Assembly: GCA_937922655.1 (NCBI GenBank)
Contig: CALAJH010000039.1
Span: 1-61,214 of the forward strand
Direction: 5' to 3'
Origin: an uncultured Bacteroidia bacterium
GTDB taxonomy: Bacteria; Bacteroidota; Bacteroidia; J057; CALAJH01
DNA: 61,214 bases
The position numbers and the translations under genes were made by a program. Under the pieces are notes generated by a model. That model saw only the letters and a program-made list of their open reading frames with translations. It searched no databases and had not been told where the DNA came from. Shown here one piece after another: positions 7,380 through 15,243 of the stretch (position 1 is the stretch's first letter; each line of letters starts with the position of its first letter).

Positions 7380-9908
7380 ATGAACGATTGGCGTTCGTTT
7401 ACACGGCCTTGGATTTCGTTCGCACTCGAACGATGTTATTTTCTTGTTCTTTTTTTTATCTACACGGCAAGCGTAAACGCACAATTTCTTATTAAAGAAA
7501 AAGTTTTGAACGACGAGGAACTTTTGAAGCTCAAAAAAGAAATCAAGCGTTCGTCGGGAAGACAAAAATTCGACAAATTGGTGCGTTTGACCTATCATTT
7601 AACCCTTCGGGTCGACGCCGACACCGCCGAATTGAACGAGTACGTAAAAGAAGCGGAGCGGACGGTCAAATCCTTGGGCGACGACCCCTATCTCGAAATA
7701 CGTTTGGATTGGATGCGGACGTTCGGAAATCCGGAAAAATTTAAGCAATTGGCTTCGAAAATCATTCGTTTCTACGAAAACTCCGACCCTCGGCGCAACC
7801 AACGCGAAGACACGCTCATCTATGCGGCGGTACTGCATTCGTTGGGCCAATACTATTCTGCCCTGCAACAACCGGAATCGTTGAAAGAAAGCGCTCGTTA
7901 TCATTACAAGGCGTTGCATTTATACGAGGCCCTTGGGGATTCGAGCTGGATTAAACACCAGTACGGAACGCTGGGAGCGGTTCACTTAATAACACACAAT
8001 TACGAAGACGCGGTAAGATATACACTCGCCGCGATTCGATACGGCGAGCGCACGGAAGAAGAACGCTCGGCCAACTTATCTTTGCGCAACAACTTGGCTT
8101 TGATGTATTTTGGCCAAAAAAAGTTTCGCGAGGCTTTGGAAACGTTCGAGTACGTCGCCAAAGAGTACCGCAACCTCAACCGAAACTACTTGCACGACGT
8201 GAACGTCGTCGTAGGAGCGACGCAGTTCATGGTCAACGCGTCAATGGCCGCAATGAACCTTGGGGATACGGCCCTGCTTTCCGAAAACATCCGTGATTTG
8301 CGCCAATGGCTCGACGAACATCCTTCCGACTATTATTCGGCTTATTTGACGTTATTTGAAATGGGCGAGGCGTTTTTGCGCAACGACGACGCCCTCGGGG
8401 AACGCAAGTATCGTGCGTTGAAAGAAATCTTGCCCAAGGCAAAGGCGTGGCGTGCGGCCGGCGTCGCGGACATGGTGATGGGAAAACATGCGATGAAAAA
8501 TCGGCAATTTCAACCCGCCGCCCGCGCTTTTCAATCCGCCCTTTCCCATCCCGAATTGCCCTTAAAAATCTATCTCGAACAAATCTATCGCGGCGCCGCC
8601 GACGCCTATTACGCCCTGCAACGCTACGATTCGGCGTATTATTTTATTCGTCAAGAAATGATTTTACGCGACTCCATCGCCAAAATAGCCGACGAATACC
8701 GCGGCATGGAGTTGTTGCACCGTTACCAAAGCGACGCCCTCAAAGAATCTTTGCGAAACGCGACGTTGGAAAATCAAAGACATCGCTTTGAAAAACGATG
8801 GGCTTGGGGAACGGCGATATTTATCGGTTTTGTAGTGTTGGTGTTGGCTCCGGTGTTGTGGAAGCTTTGGAAGACGCAAAAACGAGTCAAACGCATCAAT
8901 CTACGGGTAAGAAAGCACAACGAAACGATAACACGGCAAAAAAAAGAAATACAAATTCACGCCGAAGCTTTGCAATCGGCGCTTGAAGCCAAAGACCGTT
9001 TGGACAAATTCAAGGAAAACATGATGCAACTCGTCGTTCACGACCTTAAAAGCCCGCTCAACGTCGTGCTGGGCTTCGCGGAAATGTCCAGCGACGAAAC
9101 GACGAAAAGATATGTATCCGCTGCGGGGCAAAAAATGCTGACGTTGGTGCTGACGCTGCTCGACGTTTCCAAGTTTGAATCCGATTCGCTCAAACCGCAT
9201 TTGACGAACGTTGCTTTGGGCGACATGATTGCTTCGGCGCGGGAACACATCTTTCTCGAACTCGAAACCAAACAAATCCGGTTTGAGACGACGGGGCCGA
9301 ACGTCGTCGTCCGGGCCGACAAACAATTGTTGTATCGTATTTTGGTCAATTTGTTCACGAACGCGGTGAAATACACGCCGCCGGGTGGAAAAATTACGGT
9401 CGATGTCGAGGTCGAAGGCGAACGCGTCGGGGTCTCGGTTTCGGACACGGGGCCGGGCATCCCCGAAGAGTTTTTGCCGCAACTTTTCGACCGGTTTACA
9501 ACGGGCGGAAAAAATTTGGGACGCACGCCTTCGACGGGCTTGGGATTGTATTTTTGCAAGCTGACCGTCGAAGCGCACGGGGGAAAGATTCGGGCGCTGT
9601 CGCGCGTAGGCGAGGGTACGACGTTCACTTTCGATTTGGAACTTGTTTCCGTAAACGAAAAAGCAATGGTCGATGCCGAAAAAACCATGGGGGAAAAGCC
9701 GCCGTTGAGTCCGGAAATCGTCAAAACGCTCGAGCCGTTTTTGGAAAAGTTGATGCGCATGGAGGTTTACGAAACGACGCAAATCTTGGCGGTCGTGGAC
9801 GAAATACCGCCGGACGGTGCGGAAATCGAGCGTTGGAAAAGCGAGGTGCGCAACGCGGTTTTCAACTGCAACGCCGAGGCTTACACCCGATTGGTGAAGA
9901 TGGGTTAA
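7380..9908 (+). CDS. TPR sensor histidine kinase
   Basis: This 842-residue protein starts at the ATG at 7380 (MNDWRSFTRPW), giving a signal sequence that ends near SVNAQ; an upstream in-frame ATG at 7278 overlaps the HEAT gene and is less likely. Residues about 40-460 form a periplasmic helical region with TPR-like repeats. A transmembrane helix (about 473-496) leads into a basic coiled coil, a HisKA domain with phospho-acceptor His554 in VVHDLKSPLN, and a HATPase domain with N box (NLFTNAVKYTPPGG), G1 (DTGPGIP), F box and G2 (GLGLYFCK). A tail of about 90 residues follows the ATPase and resembles the helical C-termini of Bacteroidota TPR kinases. It should autophosphorylate and pass phosphate to a response regulator, but none is encoded nearby, so partner and signal are unknown. 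Confidence 0.9.
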   Translation: MNDWRSFTRPWISFALERCYFLVLFFIYTASVNAQFLIKEKVLNDEELLKLKKEIKRSSGRQKFDKLVRLTYHLTLRVDADTAELNEYVKEAERTVKSLGDDPYLEIRLDWMRTFGNPEKFKQLASKIIRFYENSDPRRNQREDTLIYAAVLHSLGQYYSALQQPESLKESARYHYKALHLYEALGDSSWIKHQYGTLGAVHLITHNYEDAVRYTLAAIRYGERTEEERSANLSLRNNLALMYFGQKKFREALETFEYVAKEYRNLNRNYLHDVNVVVGATQFMVNASMAAMNLGDTALLSENIRDLRQWLDEHPSDYYSAYLTLFEMGEAFLRNDDALGERKYRALKEILPKAKAWRAAGVADMVMGKHAMKNRQFQPAARAFQSALSHPELPLKIYLEQIYRGAADAYYALQRYDSAYYFIRQEMILRDSIAKIADEYRGMELLHRYQSDALKESLRNATLENQRHRFEKRWAWGTAIFIGFVVLVLAPVLWKLWKTQKRVKRINLRVRKHNETITRQKKEIQIHAEALQSALEAKDRLDKFKENMMQLVVHDLKSPLNVVLGFAEMSSDETTKRYVSAAGQKMLTLVLTLLDVSKFESDSLKPHLTNVALGDMIASAREHIFLELETKQIRFETTGPNVVVRADKQLLYRILVNLFTNAVKYTPPGGKITVDVEVEGERVGVSVSDTGPGIPEEFLPQLFDRFTTGGKNLGRTPSTGLGLYFCKLTVEAHGGKIRALSRVGEGTTFTFDLELVSVNEKAMVDAEKTMGEKPPLSPEIVKTLEPFLEKLMRMEVYETTQILAVVDEIPPDGAEIERWKSEVRNAVFNCNAEAYTRLVKMG

Positions 9909-9928
9909 ACGGAAGTTGGGACGGCGCT

Positions 9929-10570
9929 TTACCGTTCCCAGCCGTATTTTCCGATAAGCGGTACGAAGCGAAAGCGTCCGAACTCTTCTTGTTGAAAAGT
10001 TCCGTCGGGTTTTCGGACGATGCGGGTCATGGATTGGAGTTCTTTGTCGCCGACGGGGACGACGAGTCTTCCGCCGGGCTTGAGCTGTTGAAGCAGGGGG
10101 GCGGGAATATCGGGACTGCCGGCGGTAACGAGAATGGCGTCGAAAGGGGCGTGTTCGGGCAGGCCGCCCGTGCCGTCGCCCCAAAACAGTTTGACGTTGT
10201 AGGTTTTGAGACGTTCAAGGGCTTGGAGATGGAGGGTACGGTCGCGTTCGACGGAGTAAACCTCGGCGCCGAGCGTGGCCAAAATCGCGGCTTGATAGCC
10301 CGAACCCGTACCGATTTCCAAAACTTTTTCGCCCGGTTGCGGATTCGCCAGCCAAGTTTGATAAGCGACGGTAAAGGGTTGGCTGATGGTTTGTCCGGTG
10401 GCGCCGAGGGTCAGCGGGGTGTCCTCGTAGGCCAAATTGGCCAAGGCGCTGTCCACAAATTCGTGCCTTGGTACGGTCTCAAAGGCCGACAAAATCCGTG
10501 CGTCCCTAACGCCGTAACCGGCAATGACTTCGGTCATGCGCCGGCGCAGGCCCCGGTATTTTCCTTCCAA
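9929..10570 (-). CDS. pcm: Protein-L-isoaspartate O-methyltransferase
   Basis: PCMT uses S-adenosylmethionine to methylate L-isoaspartyl residues in aged proteins so that they can revert to aspartate. The 213-residue protein has the standard length and order: VPRHEFVDSA (residues 33-42), the TISQPFTVA loop (61-69) and the SAM-binding motif VLEIGTGSGYQAA (83-95), followed by LKPGGRLVVPVG. It lies 2 nt downstream of the TonB-dependent receptor stop on the same strand, so the two are probably one transcript. It converges with the histidine kinase, with 20 nt between the two stops and no convincing terminator hairpin there. Confidence 0.93.
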   Translation of the reverse strand: MEGKYRGLRRRMTEVIAGYGVRDARILSAFETVPRHEFVDSALANLAYEDTPLTLGATGQTISQPFTVAYQTWLANPQPGEKVLEIGTGSGYQAAILATLGAEVYSVERDRTLHLQALERLKTYNVKLFWGDGTGGLPEHAPFDAILVTAGSPDIPAPLLQQLKPGGRLVVPVGDKELQSMTRIVRKPDGTFQQEEFGRFRFVPLIGKYGWER

Positions 10571-10572
10571 AT

Positions 10573-12930
10573 CTAGAACTTAAAATTCAACGTAAAGGTA
10601 GGAATAATCGGGAAAAGCGCCACGATTTTGCCTTGAAAACCGACGAATCCGCCCCCTTGTCCTTGCACTTGGTCGTAAAAGAAAAAGAAAGGGTTGGCGC
10701 GGTTGTAGAGGTTGTAGACCGTGAGGTTGACGTCGATGTTTAGGTTGCGGTTGGGGTTGACGTAGAGGGGCTTGAACTTGTAGGTGGCCGAAAGGTCCAT
10801 GCGGTGATAGGCGGGCATGCGAAAGTTGCCGAATTTTTCAAAAATGCCGACGGGCGTACCGAAAAGATTGATGGCGGCAAAATTGGCCGTGCCGGGAAAA
10901 AACGTGTATTGGTCGGCGATGGTGACGGCTTCTCCCGTACGATAAACAAAAATCACCGACAGCGTCAAGAAGTTGCGTTTGTCTTTGTTGTGAAAGTCGT
11001 AGTTGGCGACGACGGAGAGGTCGTGCCGGCGGTCGAAGCGGAAGGGGAAAGGGTCGGCTTGAACGTCGGGAAAACGGCGCCACGCCCATGCCAGCGTGTA
11101 CGAAATCCAGCCTGAAAATTTGCCCGCCCGTTTTTCCAAATAGACTTCGGCGCCGTAACTCCAACCGTCGCCAACGATGAACGCCTTGTCCAATTCGTTG
11201 TTGAGAAAGATGTTCGACCCCGGGATGAGCATGAGCTGATTGTTGAGCCACTTGTAATAGCCTTCGACGGTAACGGCGAAGTCGAGTTTGGGAAAGACCC
11301 ACGTGGCGCCGGCGGCGACTTGGTCGGCGTATTGGGGACGGATGCGTTCGGTGGAGGGATACCAGATGTCGGTAGGCAGCGAGGAGGCCGAATTGCTGAC
11401 CAGATGGATGTATTGATAAGTTCGGGCGAAGGAGGCTTTGAGCGAGACGTCGGGATGGACGCGAAAACGGGTGGCGGCGCGGGGTTCGACGCCGCCGTAG
11501 ACGCGGTTCAAGGCCGCAAAGCCCGAAAAGCGCACGCCCGCGTTGATACGCAACCACCGGGTCGCGTCCCATTCGTCGGAGAGGTAAGCCGCCCCTTCGT
11601 GGCCCGTTTTGGTGTCGTTGAAGGTGAAGGGGATGTCCTGTTCGCTTCCCGAGACGGTGGCGTTGAGGCCGTTGGGATTGAAGTGGTGGTAGATGTATTG
11701 GCCGCCAAAGCGCATTTTATGTGTCGGCGTCGCCGTCCATTCAAAATCCGCTTTCCCCGAGCCGTTCAAGATTCGGGAAAAAAAGCTGGCTTTGGCATCG
11801 GAAAAGCGGTTGGTGATGTCGTAGTTGTAACTGCAAAAAATGGCCGAGGCGTTCATGAACATTCGGTTGTTGATAATGCGGTTCCAACGTCCGGTGACGG
11901 TGGCGTTCTGCCAATAAAATTGGAAGTCGAAGACGTCGTTTTTGAAGCCAAGAACGTCCCGTCCCAAAAAGGCGCTGACGAAAACGCGGTCTTTGGGGGT
12001 TAGGTTGTAGTTGGCTTTGAGATTGAGGTCCCAAAACCGGTAGTTGGGTAGGGGGTCGGCGTCGGAACCTTCGTTGATTTTGTTGATGAGCGAGGTGAAA
12101 AGGTCGATATAGGTGCGCCGACCCGCGACCATGAACGAGCCTTTTTCTTTGACGATGGGCCCTTCGACGGCCAAGCGACTGGAAATAAGGCCGAGACCGC
12201 CGGCGGCATGATACTTTTGGTTGTTGCCTTCCTTCATTTTGACGTCCAAGACCGACGAGAGCCTGCCGCCGTAGCGTGCGGGAAAATCGGCTTTGTAGAC
12301 TTCGAGTTCTTTGACGGCGTCGGAATTGAAAACGGAAAACAGGCCGCCGAGGTGGGAGGCGTTGTAAACGACGGCTTCGTCAAGAAGAATGAGGTTTTGG
12401 TCCGAGCCGCCGCCGCGCACGTAGAAACCCGCCGTTCCCTCGGTGCCGGCCTTGATACCCGGCAAAAATTGCAAGACCTTGACCACGTCCACCTCGCCGA
12501 AGATTGCAGGGATTTTTTGCATTTGGACGATGTCGAGTTTGGTACGGCTCATTTGCGTCGATTCGACCAAGTCCTGAATGCGTTCCCCCTCGATGACGAC
12601 CGTTTCCATTTCCACCGATTCGACGCCCATTTTGACGTTGAGCGTTCGGTTTTCTTTGAGGCCGACCAGTTTTTCGACCACCGTTCGGTAACCCAAAAGC
12701 GTAAAAACGAGGGTAAGGGTATCCGCGGGCGGGTGGGAAAGGGAATAAAAGCCGTAAGCGTTGGATACGGCGCCCGTATTGCCTGCGCGGACGGTTACGC
12801 CCGAAAGCGTTTCCCCCGTTTCCGCGTCTTTGATTTCCCCGGAAACGACGATTTTCTTTTCCCGGCCGGGAGCTTGGGCCCATAACGGCGAGGTCGCGCA
12901 TATCGCCAGAGCCATCAACAAAAAAGTCAT
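10573..12930 (-). CDS. TonB-dependent receptor with carboxypeptidase-like regulatory domain
   Basis: The 785-residue protein begins at 12930 (MTFLLMALAICATSPLWAQ), a clean signal peptide; an upstream in-frame ATG at 12984 would place a basic stretch before it and also spans the -7 promoter box. After the signal comes a CarboxypepD_reg-like domain (GEIKDAETGETLSGVTVR, with AYGFYSL), then a plug domain (LQFLPGIK, FYVRGGGSDQNLILLDEA, LSSVLDVKMKEG) and a long beta-barrel ending in TFTLNFKF with the terminal aromatic typical of outer-membrane barrels. It should import a ligand with TonB-ExbB energy, but the ligand cannot be told from sequence. There is no SusD-like gene next to it, so it is not a classical polysaccharide-utilisation pair. 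Confidence 0.9.
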   Translation of the reverse strand: MTFLLMALAICATSPLWAQAPGREKKIVVSGEIKDAETGETLSGVTVRAGNTGAVSNAYGFYSLSHPPADTLTLVFTLLGYRTVVEKLVGLKENRTLNVKMGVESVEMETVVIEGERIQDLVESTQMSRTKLDIVQMQKIPAIFGEVDVVKVLQFLPGIKAGTEGTAGFYVRGGGSDQNLILLDEAVVYNASHLGGLFSVFNSDAVKELEVYKADFPARYGGRLSSVLDVKMKEGNNQKYHAAGGLGLISSRLAVEGPIVKEKGSFMVAGRRTYIDLFTSLINKINEGSDADPLPNYRFWDLNLKANYNLTPKDRVFVSAFLGRDVLGFKNDVFDFQFYWQNATVTGRWNRIINNRMFMNASAIFCSYNYDITNRFSDAKASFFSRILNGSGKADFEWTATPTHKMRFGGQYIYHHFNPNGLNATVSGSEQDIPFTFNDTKTGHEGAAYLSDEWDATRWLRINAGVRFSGFAALNRVYGGVEPRAATRFRVHPDVSLKASFARTYQYIHLVSNSASSLPTDIWYPSTERIRPQYADQVAAGATWVFPKLDFAVTVEGYYKWLNNQLMLIPGSNIFLNNELDKAFIVGDGWSYGAEVYLEKRAGKFSGWISYTLAWAWRRFPDVQADPFPFRFDRRHDLSVVANYDFHNKDKRNFLTLSVIFVYRTGEAVTIADQYTFFPGTANFAAINLFGTPVGIFEKFGNFRMPAYHRMDLSATYKFKPLYVNPNRNLNIDVNLTVYNLYNRANPFFFFYDQVQGQGGGFVGFQGKIVALFPIIPTFTLNFKF

Positions 12931-12958
12931 GATATATGTTTGTTTGCCGTTTGCGACG

Positions 12959-12966
12959 CAAAGATA
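12959..12966 (-). promoter_or_regulatory. -7 promoter box TATCTTTG of the TonB receptor-pcm transcript
   Basis: An exact TAnnTTTG box followed by CG lies 28 nt before the receptor start codon at 12930. It supports the chosen start, because the longer reading frame would have to begin inside or before the promoter. No TTG is found at the usual -33 distance. Confidence 0.6.
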
Positions 12967-13113
12967 ACAAGCCTTTTCGGCCAAAGGTTTATTGGGGGAA
13001 AAATTGGATTTTAACTAAAAAACAAAGCCCATAGAACCGTCGTTTTTACGACTAAAACGCGGGTAGTACGGCGTATAACTCGTCAAATCCGTTGTCTTTT
13101 ATTTATTCTCGCC

Positions 13114-13992
13114 TCAATGTTCGGCGTTTCCGTTGAGGGGGTAAAGCACGGCGCGCACCGTCGAAACGGGAACGCCGACGACGCGGGCGATGCGTTCGTC
13201 GTCGAATCCCTCGGCCTTCAACCCAAGAATAAAATCCCGCCGCGCCTTTTCGACGCCTTTTTCAAAGCCTTCTTCGCGCCCTTCTTCGCGCCCTTTGTCG
13301 ACGCCTTTTTCAAAGCCGAACTCCCACAAAAACGTCCCCTCGATGATTTTGAGGTCTTCCTCGGCGTAATGGGCCCGGATGTTTTGTTTGACCATCGTTT
13401 GCAATTCTTTGTCCCTCAATTGTAAAATTACGCCCAAAAGATTGTAGGCGTGGGCCCGCAACCGGCGACTTGGCGTCAGCTCCCGTATCCGTCGCAGGGC
13501 TTTGTCCACATACGTTTTGCGGTCGCGAATGTTGCAAAGAAACGAAAAAATCACGGCGCCGAGCGTTCCCAACGCGTAAAACTCCTCCGCGTCCCTGTCC
13601 CTCGCCGAAACCAACAAATAACGTATGGTGTACTGTTTGCGCTCGAAACGTCGGGGCATCGTGCAGGGCCCCGCGCCAAGGTAAAGCACGAGGTGAAGCG
13701 GCAAGAATCCGTGGTATTTGAGCGTCGCGCCGCCGTAGGTGAGCAAACGCTCGCCGATTTTCAAGTCGTTGTCGCGTTGCGCCTCGCAGTGCACCCCTTC
13801 GTCCTCGTCGGTGTCGAGGTTGGTTCCGCGTCCCAAGACGTCGCAATACAAACCTTTATAGTCGGGCATTTTGGCGTCGAGCCACACGACGCCGCGCCAC
13901 CTAAGCCCCGCCAAATGCGCCAACAACGTCCCTTCGTCCATTTTCAACAAAATGTTCGCCGCCTTGTCGTAAAGTTTTGGTCCCGAAATCAT
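13114..13992 (-). CDS. Rpn/PD-(D/E)XK family putative nuclease
   Basis: This 292-residue protein resembles the Rpn-type family, often labelled transposase but really PD-(D/E)XK nucleases. Its core has YCDVLGRGTN followed by EGVHCEAQRDND and the helix IGERLLTYG, fitting the D...ExQ catalytic pattern of the fold. A DNA- or RNA-cutting role is inferred from the family, and the exact substrate is unknown. The C-terminal part has six tetrapeptide repeats of the form G-x-(E/D)-(K/E), then a short helix-turn-helix-like end (GFDDERIARVVGVPVSTVRAVL), a common layout for this family. There is no transposon end or partner gene. It stands alone between the TonB receptor and the divergent dioxygenase gene. 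The ATG at 13992 is the first in frame. Confidence 0.75.
   Translation of the reverse strand: MISGPKLYDKAANILLKMDEGTLLAHLAGLRWRGVVWLDAKMPDYKGLYCDVLGRGTNLDTDEDEGVHCEAQRDNDLKIGERLLTYGGATLKYHGFLPLHLVLYLGAGPCTMPRRFERKQYTIRYLLVSARDRDAEEFYALGTLGAVIFSFLCNIRDRKTYVDKALRRIRELTPSRRLRAHAYNLLGVILQLRDKELQTMVKQNIRAHYAEEDLKIIEGTFLWEFGFEKGVDKGREEGREEGFEKGVEKARRDFILGLKAEGFDDERIARVVGVPVSTVRAVLYPLNGNAEH
13246..13317 (-). repeat. Six in-frame 12-bp tandem repeats inside the Rpn-type gene
   Basis: Six consecutive 12-bp units (13246, 13258, 13270, 13282, 13294 and 13306) encode, in protein order, GFEK, GVDK, GREE, GREE, GFEK and GVEK. The two central units (13270-13281 and 13282-13293) are identical at the DNA level, and the units at 13258 and 13306 are also identical to each other. 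Unit gain or loss would keep the frame and change the hinge by four residues. Confidence 0.85.
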
Positions 13993-14190
13993 GACTTCTT
14001 TTTTCGCAATTACGCAAAAAAATTTCGGGCGGTATCAAACAACGACAAACAAAACATTATGCGTTGGCGCGTTCAAATTCTTTTCGTCAAGGACGACAAT
14101 TATTGCCCCCGTTTTATTGTTTGGCGTCGTTCGGGAACGTTTGCATTGGGAGAGGATTGCCGTGCAATTGCAAATGTATAAAAAAGCCGT

Positions 14191-14198
14191 TAATTTTG
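14191..14198 (+). promoter_or_regulatory. -7 promoter box TAATTTTG of the dioxygenase gene
   Basis: An exact TAnnTTTG box ends 5 nt before the ATG at 14204. A TTG at 14168-14170 stands 20 nt upstream of it, so this is the only start in the window with both promoter elements at textbook spacing. The transcript would begin at or next to the start codon. Confidence 0.65.
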
Positions 14199-14203
14199 CC
14201 CGA

Positions 14204-15235
14204 ATGAAAAAAACAACATTGCCCTTTATCGTCACTCCCAACGACGGCGGCGGAAATTTGGAGGAGTTGGAAGGACGGATTCGGTCGGGCGAATTTGAAA
14301 ACGAAATCACACATACGGGTGCGGTCCTGTTTCGGGGTTTCGACGTGCGCGGCGCGGAAGATTTCCAACGTATCGCCATGACCGTCGCGCCCGACCTCCA
14401 AGAACAATATCTCGGTACATCACCGCGCGAAAGCAAAAGCCGATACGTCTTTTCGGCATCCGAACTACCCGCTTTTTATCCCATCATGCAACATTGCGAA
14501 ATGTCTTTTTTGCCCTCGGCGCCCCGCAAGATTTTCTTTTACTGCAAAACGGCGCCGACGGTCGGTGGGGAAACGCCGCTGACCGACTTTCGCAAAGTCG
14601 CCGCAAGCCTCAACCCCAAAATCCGCCGCGAATTCGAACAAAAAGGCATTCGCAACATCCGCAACTACGCCGGCCCCAAGTCGCCCAAATCCTTCGACCT
14701 ATGGTCGCTTAAACGTTGGAACGAAATGTTCAAAACCGAAGACAAAACCAAAGTCGAGGCCGAATGCCAAAAACAAGGATTTGAATATCAATGGCTCAAA
14801 GGCGACCGATTGCGGTTGATAAACACCCAACCGGCGTTCAAAACGCACCCGAAAACCGGGGAAACGGCGTGGTTCAACCATTTACAGGTGTTTCATACGG
14901 CCGCTGCGGCCTACGAATACAAAAAAATTGCGGCCATGCGTCCGACGTTGAAAAACAGGGCGTTGGCTTGGGCGACGAAAGCCATGACCCAAATCAAAAA
15001 ACGCGTTTCGCCCTACGAAAACCACGGTACCCATTGCACCTTCGGCGACGGTTCCCCTATCCCCGAAGCCTACATTTACCATGTTCTGGACGTAATTTGG
15101 CAACATCTCGTGCCGCTCCAATGGCAAGCGGGCGACGTCGTCGCCATCGACAACGATTCCATCGCCCACGGCCGCCTGCCATACTCCGGCGCACGCGAAG
15201 TGCTCGTTGCATGGACGGGCGAATCAAAATCCTAA
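14204..15235 (+). CDS. TauD/TfdA-family (clavaminate-synthase-like) dioxygenase
   Basis: This 343-residue protein is a non-heme Fe(II)/2-oxoglutarate dioxygenase. Numbered from 14204, the facial triad is His97 and Glu99 (QHCEMSF; the H-x-E form is that of clavaminate-synthase-like members, where most TauD proteins have H-x-D) and His322 (DNDSIAHGR). Arg331 in GAREVLVAW is placed to bind 2-oxoglutarate. Other hallmarks are GAVLFRGFDV near the N-terminus and GGETPLTDFRKV. The substrate is unknown. An alternative ATG at 14174 would add ten residues, but the -7 box at 14191-14198 lies downstream of it, which favours 14204. It is followed by the M1 peptidase gene 8 nt later and may share its transcript. 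Confidence 0.85.
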   Translation: MKKTTLPFIVTPNDGGGNLEELEGRIRSGEFENEITHTGAVLFRGFDVRGAEDFQRIAMTVAPDLQEQYLGTSPRESKSRYVFSASELPAFYPIMQHCEMSFLPSAPRKIFFYCKTAPTVGGETPLTDFRKVAASLNPKIRREFEQKGIRNIRNYAGPKSPKSFDLWSLKRWNEMFKTEDKTKVEAECQKQGFEYQWLKGDRLRLINTQPAFKTHPKTGETAWFNHLQVFHTAAAAYEYKKIAAMRPTLKNRALAWATKAMTQIKKRVSPYENHGTHCTFGDGSPIPEAYIYHVLDVIWQHLVPLQWQAGDVVAIDNDSIAHGRLPYSGAREVLVAWTGESKS

Positions 15236-15243
15236 ACAAAACA

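Noticed and set aside
10573-12930. A SusCD-type glycan uptake locus
   Set aside because: The TonB receptor has no SusD-like partner, glycosidase or regulator next to it.
13246-13317. CRISPR array
   Set aside because: The repeat is a 12-bp in-frame coding tandem without spacers; no other regularly spaced direct repeats were found in the window.
13114-13992. Reading the Rpn-type gene as a transposase inside an insertion sequence
   Set aside because: No terminal inverted repeats or target duplications are seen at its borders, and the motif set is that of a PD-(D/E)XK nuclease, not of a DDE enzyme.
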